Below are positions 28,237 to 33,877 of a DNA stretch of 33,877 nt, one piece after another. This DNA is from Solirubrobacterales bacterium (GTDB lineage Bacteria > Actinomycetota > Thermoleophilia > Solirubrobacterales > Solirubrobacteraceae). Made by a program: the position numbers and the translations under genes. The notes beneath the pieces are model-generated. The model did not search any database. It was not told where the DNA came from and saw only the letters and a program-made list of their open reading frames with translations. The stretch covers positions 12,734-46,610 of the forward strand of contig PLES01000054.1 in the NCBI GenBank assembly GCA_003137075.1, written 5' to 3'. Every line of letters starts with the position of its first letter. The stretch's first letter is position 1.

Positions 28237-29673
28237 TCAGTCAGCCCTTGTGTGATCAGAATCACTGGATTTATCGACCGGCTGCACGGTTTTCCCGGCC
28301 GTCTGGCGTAGCAGCGCTTTTGCCGTATAACCCGCGATGTTCGTCTGGCGCGGGCGGGCGATCCCGAGCGCGCCTTCAGGAACGTCCTCAGTGATCACCG
28401 AACCAGCGCCGGTGTAGGTGTCGTCAGCCAGCTCGACCGGGGCGACCAGCGTCGTGTCGACACTGGTGTGGACCCGCGATCCGATCTTCGTGCGGTGCTT
28501 GGCGTAGCCGTCGTAGTTGCCTGTGATCGTGCTGGCGCCGATGTTGCAGTCCTCACCGATCGTGGCATCGCCGATGTAGCTCAGATGCGGCACCTTGCTG
28601 CGCTCACCGACCTCGGTGTTCTTGATCTCGACGAAGGCGCCAGCCTTGGCGCCGTCGTGTAGCTCCGTGCCGGGACGCAGGTAGCTGAACGGCCCCACGG
28701 TCACCTCGTCGGCGATCGTCACGCCACTGACGTAGGAGTGGATCACGGTTGAGTCGTTGCCGACGGTGACGTCGTGCAGCGTCGAGTGAGGTCCGATCGT
28801 CGACCCGGCGCCAACGCTCGTGAACCCGTGCAGCGCGGTACCGGGCTCGATGATCACGTCCTCGCCAAGGCTCACGTCGGCGTCGATCACCGTCGACTCC
28901 GGGCTGATCAGCGTCGCCCCGGCGAGCATGTGGGCTTCGTTGATGCGTCGCTGCGCGAATACGGTCGCCGCGGCCAGCGCGCGCCGATCGTTGACGTTGA
29001 AGATCTCCAGCGGGTCCTCAAGCGGGCTGGCGCCGATCGAGCGGCCGCCCTCGCGCAGAATCGGCAGCACGTCGGGCAGGTAGTACTCGCCCTGGACGTT
29101 CTGATTGCCGATCTGGTCGAGCGCCGCGCCGAGCAGCGCCCCATCGAAGACGTACATGCCGGTGTTGATCTCGTGGATCAGCATCTCTTCCTCCGTCGCG
29201 TCGCCGGGCTTCTTGGTCTCGACGATCTTCAAGACGTTGCCCTGCTGATCGCGAACCACGCGGCCGTAGCCACTCGGATCATCGAGCGTGGCAGCGAGCA
29301 CGGTTGCGACGACGTCCACGCTCTCATGAGCCTGCACGAGGCTCGCGATCGTCTCCGCGCGGATCAGCGGGACGTCTCCGTAGAGCGCAACCACCGGACC
29401 GTCACCAAAGTGTTCGCTTGCCGCCCTCAGCGCGTGGCCGGTTCCAAGCGCCTGCTCCTGCACCACGACCGTCACGTCATCATCGAGACTGGCCCGCAGC
29501 GGCTCGCCCGGCGCGTCGACCACAACGATCTTGATCGCGCCGGCCGCCTTCGCGGCAGCCACCGGCCAGGCGATCATTGGCCACCCGCAGATCGGGTGCA
29601 GCAGCTTCGGTGTCCGGGAGCGCATACGCGTCCCCTGGCCGGCTGCGAGGATCACAACTACTGGTGCGGTCAC
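28237..29673 (-). CDS. glmU: bifunctional GlmU (N-acetylglucosamine-1-P uridyltransferase/acetyltransferase)
   Basis: VVILAAGQGTRMRSRTPKLLHPICGWPMI; left-handed beta-helix repeats; VEIKNTEVGERSKVPHLSYIGDATIGEDCNIGASTITGNYDGYAKHRT. Confidence 0.99.
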   Translation of the reverse strand: MTAPVVVILAAGQGTRMRSRTPKLLHPICGWPMIAWPVAAAKAAGAIKIVVVDAPGEPLRASLDDDVTVVVQEQALGTGHALRAASEHFGDGPVVALYGDVPLIRAETIASLVQAHESVDVVATVLAATLDDPSGYGRVVRDQQGNVLKIVETKKPGDATEEEMLIHEINTGMYVFDGALLGAALDQIGNQNVQGEYYLPDVLPILREGGRSIGASPLEDPLEIFNVNDRRALAAATVFAQRRINEAHMLAGATLISPESTVIDADVSLGEDVIIEPGTALHGFTSVGAGSTIGPHSTLHDVTVGNDSTVIHSYVSGVTIADEVTVGPFSYLRPGTELHDGAKAGAFVEIKNTEVGERSKVPHLSYIGDATIGEDCNIGASTITGNYDGYAKHRTKIGSRVHTSVDTTLVAPVELADDTYTGAGSVITEDVPEGALGIARPRQTNIAGYTAKALLRQTAGKTVQPVDKSSDSDHTRAD

Positions 29674-29713
29674 TGCCTGCGATCCTAGTGGAGGCAGCAG
29701 CGCCCAAGTGGTC

Positions 29714-30478
29714 TCAGGCCGCTTCGCTTTGCTCTGGGCCTGACTCTGCGGCTTGCCGATACCAGCGCAACCATTTACGCACGGCGTTGTCCGACACGCC
29801 GTACTTATGCCCCACGGCGACCATGCTCAGCTGAGCAACATCCGTCAGCAGTTGTTCGTAGGACGGCCGTTCGACCTTGCGCGTTTCGGGGTGTGACGTA
29901 CCCGTGTACCGCTGGGCCGCGATCTTGCCCCAGCACGTCGGCGAGCAGTAGCGGTGCAGCAAGCTGGTAGGCGCAAACAGATTGCCACAGCCAGGACACG
30001 TGCGCTCGCTAGGCAGCTTTCGACCGCAGTGGGTGTCTAACGTCGCGTTGCAGTTGGGACAAACAATCCGAAGGTTCTCCAACCGATTGTCATCGGACAC
30101 GCCGTTGACGTGGTCGAGGATCAGCGAGATGCGTTTGCCTCGCCAGATCTCACCCTGTCCACAAAGCTCACATACTGGCTGCTTCAGGCCGGCAGCGAGC
30201 AATCGGGCCTTGACCTTTCCGCGGCTGTAGGTGGAGCGCTCAACGAGGATCTCGTCCAGGTTTACCCGACGCGCCCTCCCCGCTCGGCGCCTTCCAACAT
30301 CTGGATCAAAGTGGTCAGTCGGAACCCCCCAATGCCTTGCCCAACGCTGGACAGTTCGGTGGTTATGACCCTTCACCTCGTACCCGAGATTGCGCACCGC
30401 GTCCGTCCAGCAAGCAGCGTCTGCGACAGCCGCGCGGAGCGCTGATTCGGAGAATGGAGCCAACCGTGACACGAACAT
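29714..30478 (-). CDS. HNH endonuclease-like protein with second zinc ribbon and C-terminal HTH
   Basis: PVCELCGQGEIWRGKRISLILDHVNGVSDDNRLENLRIVCPNCNATLDTH, then CPGCGNLF...YCSPTC, then HTH-like GVSDNAVRKWLRWYR. Start uncertain: ATG 30478 lies inside the LexA-like box; GTG at 30472 is an alternative. Confidence 0.88.
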   Translation of the reverse strand: MFVSRLAPFSESALRAAVADAACWTDAVRNLGYEVKGHNHRTVQRWARHWGVPTDHFDPDVGRRRAGRARRVNLDEILVERSTYSRGKVKARLLAAGLKQPVCELCGQGEIWRGKRISLILDHVNGVSDDNRLENLRIVCPNCNATLDTHCGRKLPSERTCPGCGNLFAPTSLLHRYCSPTCWGKIAAQRYTGTSHPETRKVERPSYEQLLTDVAQLSMVAVGHKYGVSDNAVRKWLRWYRQAAESGPEQSEAA

Positions 30479-30485
30479 ATGTTCG
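30472..30485. promoter_or_regulatory. LexA/SOS-box-like palindrome CGAACATATGTTCG
   Basis: Perfect 14-bp palindrome identical to that at 9645-9658, at the start of the HNH gene. Confidence 0.78.
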
Positions 30486-30545
30486 CATCTTGGCCGGACG
30501 GACCCGGGTAACCGGATCCGAACGCGGACCTCAACTACGGGGAAG

Positions 30546-30616
30546 CTGGGGAGCCAGGGTTCGAACCTGGACTAGAACTTCCAAAGAGTCCTGTGCAGCC
30601 ATTACACCACTCCCCA
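30546..30616 (-). tRNA. tRNA-Gln (anticodon TTG)
   Basis: Reverse complement TGGGGAG...CTCCCCA acceptor; anticodon stem-loop GGACT-CTTTGGA-AGTTC; T-arm CCAGGTTCGAACCCTGG. CCA not encoded. Confidence 0.93.
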
Positions 30617-30679
30617 ATGGGTGGGTCTACGTCGCGCGAGACCTTACCCCAGGGGCGATTTTATCGGTCCAGGGACGAT

Positions 30680-30709
30680 CCAGTTCGAACCTGGACCTCA
30701 CACTCCCCA
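30680..30709 (-). pseudogene. possible tRNA-Gln-derived remnant (T-arm fused to acceptor-like segment)
   Basis: CCAGTTCGAACCTGGACCTCACACTCCCCA shares TTCGAACCTGGAC and CACTCCCCA with the adjacent tRNA-Gln, with the middle missing. Confidence 0.45.
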
Positions 30710-30722
30710 GGCCCGAAGCGAG

Positions 30723-31436
30723 CTACTTCGGCCTAACAGCGTTGCGCCGCTCCAAGACCTTCGCCACAGCCTCCGGCAAGGTCGGATCGGCCAACGCCGC
30801 CCGGACATCCGCAGGGCGGTGCAGCGCTCGCTCGGCACGCAGTAGCCCGACCTCGAGGCCGGCCTCGGCGGCTTTGGAGAGCACCTGGTTCATCGCGTCG
30901 GGGGCGCGCCAGACCTGCTCGGGCAGGCCGAACAACGCCGGCAGCGGGCCGGAGATCGCGATCAGGTAGTAACCACCATCGAAGACCGGGCCGAAGATCG
31001 CCTCAACGCCGGCATCGAGATCCGTCTGGAGCGCGGCGGCATGGTATTCGCGCAGTTCCGGCAGGTCGGGCCAGACGATGATGATCGGGCCTGGACCGTG
31101 GGCCGCCACGCGGGCGACCGCGTCGGCGACGCGCCCGGAGATGCCATCGCCGTTCTGGGGGAAGAGCAGGACGTCGTGCCCGGCGACCATGCGCATCTCA
31201 GTTCCGGCGTCGGCCGGCTCGTGGGCCACGTAGATCGCGCGTGGCTCGAGCGTGCGGCCCCACTGGATCGCCTGCCGAATCAACAAGGTCTGCAGCGCCA
31301 GGCAACCGTCCGGCCCCAGCATCGGCTCCAGTGCCTTGCGGACCTCGCCACGGCGCGGTGAGCGCGCCATCAGCAGCACGGCCGGCGCGGGGCCGTCTCC
31401 GGCCAGATCAGATGCAGCGGCCGCAGAGGCCGTCAT
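30723..31436 (-). CDS. DUF2064 / TIGR04282-like glycosyltransferase-fold protein
   Basis: VLLMARSPRRGEVRKALEPMLGPDGCLALQTLLI...IIIVWPDLPELREYHAAALQTDLDAGVEAIFGPVFDGGYYLIAI. Confidence 0.8.
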   Translation of the reverse strand: MTASAAAASDLAGDGPAPAVLLMARSPRRGEVRKALEPMLGPDGCLALQTLLIRQAIQWGRTLEPRAIYVAHEPADAGTEMRMVAGHDVLLFPQNGDGISGRVADAVARVAAHGPGPIIIVWPDLPELREYHAAALQTDLDAGVEAIFGPVFDGGYYLIAISGPLPALFGLPEQVWRAPDAMNQVLSKAAEAGLEVGLLRAERALHRPADVRAALADPTLPEAVAKVLERRNAVRPK

Positions 31437-32662
31437 CAGCGGGGAACGCGCCCGCCTTCAGCGCCCGGCTCAGTCGCCGGACCGCGCGGCGCCGCGATCC
31501 CAAGCACGCGCATCGCCTTCAGGCCCAGCGACAGCTTCTCGCGCCCATCGGTCGACTGCACATCCAAGCCGGTGAGCTCGCGCACGCGCTCAAACCGGTA
31601 GCGGATCGTGTGGCGGTGGGTGATCAGCCGCGCCGCCGTCGCATTCACGTTCGCGTCGCAGTCCAAGAAGGTGGCCAACGTCCCCAGCAGGTCGGTCTCG
31701 TACTGCTCGTCGTAGGCAACCAACGGACGCACGGTGTCGTTGTAGAACCGCTTGAGCTCCGCCGGGTCGCTCATGTAGGGCAGCAACAGCTGATAGGTGC
31801 CGGTCGCGTCGAACGCCAACTCGGAGACGTGCTCACCCTCGACGACGTTGGCCGAGAGCATCGCCTCGTTGCCGGCCCTGCGCAGATCCTTTGGATCCTC
31901 CGCGCGCCGCGAGCGGCCAATCGCCAACACGAAACCTCCGAGCCCGGATTCGAGCTCGCGCAGGACCGCCGCCGACACCCGCGCCGCCGTATTGCCGTCG
32001 GCATCGGGAACCAGCATCAGGACCGTGCCGGCGTCCTGCTCGCTCGGAGCGGCGATCGCACCGGACGCGATGGACCGGGCGCCACGCCCGGCGACCGCCA
32101 GCAGACGCCGGCGCCAGTCGTCCTCAGTGGCGCTGCGCGGATGCGCGCGCACGACGATCACCGATGCGCCATTCCCCAGATCGATCCCAAGTCCCTTGCC
32201 GCGGGCGACCAGCTCAGCCGAGTCGGTCGAATCCCCACGCAGCACCGAGCGCAGGAACGCGGTAGCCGCCTCCTCAGAGGCACGCTCCGGCGCCCGCACC
32301 CGCTCAACCTCGGACGCGATCAGCGTCGTGACCAGACTCAGCATCGACGGGTCCGGATGGTGGTCACGCACGCGCATGCGCAGCTGACCGACGGCGGCGT
32401 CGGCGACCTTCAGCTCGAGCGTCACAACATCATCGGCGTCACGCATCAGCGAGCGCTCGTCAGCCGGCGAACGCGCCGTCACCGCGAGGATCGACGCGGA
32501 GCGGTCGATCAGGATCAGGCTGGCGTCGAGCGCCCGGCCGGCCGCGCGCAGAATCTCGGGCAGACCGGCACCGGCCTGAACGGCCTCGGTGATCTCAGCG
32601 AGCGCCGACAGGTTCGGGCCCATGCTCACGAGAGCCCCCTGGCCGTTCGCGCCATCAGCCAT
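31436..32662 (-). CDS. PucR/CdaR-type transcriptional regulator
   Basis: C-terminal LLGTLATFLDCDANVNATAARLITHRHTIRYRFERVRELTGLDV is the PucR HTH_30 motif; N-terminal GAF-like sensor region. Confidence 0.9.
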   Translation of the reverse strand: MADGANGQGALVSMGPNLSALAEITEAVQAGAGLPEILRAAGRALDASLILIDRSASILAVTARSPADERSLMRDADDVVTLELKVADAAVGQLRMRVRDHHPDPSMLSLVTTLIASEVERVRAPERASEEAATAFLRSVLRGDSTDSAELVARGKGLGIDLGNGASVIVVRAHPRSATEDDWRRRLLAVAGRGARSIASGAIAAPSEQDAGTVLMLVPDADGNTAARVSAAVLRELESGLGGFVLAIGRSRRAEDPKDLRRAGNEAMLSANVVEGEHVSELAFDATGTYQLLLPYMSDPAELKRFYNDTVRPLVAYDEQYETDLLGTLATFLDCDANVNATAARLITHRHTIRYRFERVRELTGLDVQSTDGREKLSLGLKAMRVLGIAAPRGPATEPGAEGGRVPR

Positions 32663-32666
32663 CCGG

Positions 32667-32888
32667 TCAGAACCACCGGGGCCACTGGATGATGATCCAC
32701 GCCCCCAACACGACGCCGATCCCGGCCAGCGCGGCAAAGATGTACGCGGAGACGAACAGAACCGCCACCCGCTCCCAGGCGCGGCGGAACGAAGTCAGCG
32801 CCGGAGCCACCACCAGGACGACGAAAACCGCGAGTGCGATCACACCACAGCAGGCTCCGACTAGGTACGTGACTTGCGTGTTGCTCAT
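32667..32888 (-). CDS. small two-TM hypothetical protein (73 aa)
   Basis: MSNTQVTYLVGACCGVIALAVFVVLVVAPALTSFRRAWERVAVLFVSAYIFAALAGIGVVLGAWIIIQWPRWF; ends just before the PucR-type gene. Confidence 0.75.
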   Translation of the reverse strand: MSNTQVTYLVGACCGVIALAVFVVLVVAPALTSFRRAWERVAVLFVSAYIFAALAGIGVVLGAWIIIQWPRWF

Positions 32889-32899
32889 GGTTCAGACGA

Positions 32900-33787
32900 T
32901 CAGATTAACGCGGGCGCGCCAAAGGCCGCAGCTACGGGTGTCGCGACGACCGCCCGGGGGTAGCTCTCACGCAGGCCAACGGCAGCCAATTCCGCACTCT
33001 CAGCGGCCCCGCGACCCCACCAGATTCCCACCACTGTCGGCCCTGAACCGGACACGATCGCGTTGTCGGCGCCGGCGGCACGCAGCGCCGCGAGCGCGTC
33101 GGCGCAGCCCGGGCAGAGCGACACAGCCGCAGGTTCGAGGTCATTCAAGATCAGCTCATCGGGGAACCGTGCGCCGGGCGTCAGCGACCCCGCAACGTCG
33201 AGGTACGCGCGGGCGAGCTGCGCGTCGCTGCGCGGCGGCGCCAGCCTGTCGGCCTCACGGAAGACGTCCGGCGTCGACAGCTCAAACTCCGACGCCAGCA
33301 CCACAAACGCGTGCTCCGCCAGCGGCTCAAAGCGCTCGACGAGCTCCCCCGCCCCGGTCCCGATCGAGACCCCCGGCAGTAACTGGCTCGGCACATCCGC
33401 CCCCAGCTGCGCCGCGATCAGGTCGACCTCCTCTGCGCGCCCCGGCGCGATCGCCATCGCGAGGCGCAACGCCGCAGCCGCATCAGCCGAGCCACCGGCC
33501 ATACCCGCCGCGACCGGGATCTGCTTCTCGATCAGCAGTCGCACCGGCGGCCCATCCCAGCCGCGTGCCCGCAGCGCCGCCAACGCCCGTGCCGCGAGGT
33601 TCTCACCCTCCACTCCGGGGCAGACGACCTGATCGGCCGCTCCCGCCTGCAAGACCTCCAGCTCGAGCGTGTCGGCCAGCGACAGCGACTCGAACACGGT
33701 CACAAGCCGGTGGCGTCCGTCCTCGCGGATCGCCCCGAGAAACAGGCTGAGGTTTACCTTCGCCGGTGCCTGGACCCGCAATCTCAC
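32900..33787 (-). CDS. ispE: 4-diphosphocytidyl-2-C-methyl-D-erythritol kinase
   Basis: GTG start overlapping the upstream stop (GTGA); APAKVNLSLFLGAIREDGRHRLVTVFESLSLAD; IPVAAGMAGGSADAAAALRL; NAIVSGSGPTVVGIWWG. Confidence 0.96.
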   Translation of the reverse strand: MRLRVQAPAKVNLSLFLGAIREDGRHRLVTVFESLSLADTLELEVLQAGAADQVVCPGVEGENLAARALAALRARGWDGPPVRLLIEKQIPVAAGMAGGSADAAAALRLAMAIAPGRAEEVDLIAAQLGADVPSQLLPGVSIGTGAGELVERFEPLAEHAFVVLASEFELSTPDVFREADRLAPPRSDAQLARAYLDVAGSLTPGARFPDELILNDLEPAAVSLCPGCADALAALRAAGADNAIVSGSGPTVVGIWWGRGAAESAELAAVGLRESYPRAVVATPVAAAFGAPALI

Positions 33788-33877
33788 GCCGCAAGCCTCG
33801 CAGCCAGGTCAACGAACTGCGCCGGCGTCAACCGCTCAGCCCGCACGTCGGCAGGCAGCCCCATCTGCTCGAGCGCG
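33784..33877 (-). CDS. rsmA: C-terminal end of 16S rRNA (adenine1518/1519-N6) dimethyltransferase, truncated by window edge
   Basis: Minus-strand translation ALEQMGLPADVRAERLTPAQFVDLAARLAA* fits the RsmA/KsgA C-terminus and the common rsmA-ispE adjacency. Confidence 0.75.
   Translation of the reverse strand, partial: ALEQMGLPADVRAERLTPAQFVDLAARLAA

Noticed and set aside
28774-29688. 304-aa plus-strand ORF opposite glmU
   Set aside because: Antisense shadow of a certain glmU.
31241-32692. 483-aa plus-strand ORF opposite the PucR-type regulator
   Set aside because: Arg/Gln/His-rich antisense translation typical of high-GC DNA; the opposite strand encodes a clear protein family.
32689-33750. 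353-aa plus-strand ORF opposite ispE
   Set aside because: Pro/Arg/Ala-rich low-complexity antisense frame; ispE on the minus strand is unambiguous.

Overview
GC-rich, actinobacterial-type chromosomal window. Gene content and order suggest Actinobacteria, possibly Thermoleophilia-like, but I did not verify this by search. The right half is a conserved housekeeping block on the minus strand: rsmA (partial)-ispE-small TM protein-PucR-type regulator-DUF2064-tRNA-Gln-[HNH endonuclease]-glmU-prs, then rplY-pth-mfd-SurA-like lipoprotein-mazG-eno-ftsB. The left half holds a partial Ppx/GppA, a DUF4395 protein, YihY/BrkB, a DsbA-like protein with a divergent HxlR regulator, tRNA-Leu, an ECF sigma factor with a fused zinc-finger/TM/Thr-Pro tail, CsaA, an LLM/DDN oxidoreductase operon, an Rv2578c-like radical SAM protein, SRPBCC, GrpB, an SDR epimerase, a UPF0173 hydrolase, a rhomboid-like protein, a DUF2090 protein, and csrA. 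I saw no CRISPR array, transposase or prophage. The best leads are: (1) two identical perfect LexA-like palindromes (CGAACATATGTTCG) at the starts of two unrelated minus-strand genes, a radical SAM gene and an HNH endonuclege gene inserted beside tRNA-Gln; (2) a single-chain sigma factor with ZAS-like, TM and mucin-like parts; (3) a zinc-ribbon rhomboid lacking its catalytic residues; (4) a -35/-10 promoter overlaid by two 13-bp palindromes ahead of a flavin/F420 oxidoreductase operon; (5) csrA divergent from an HTH/RGR-rich protein; (6) very stable intergenic hairpins between eno and ftsB.
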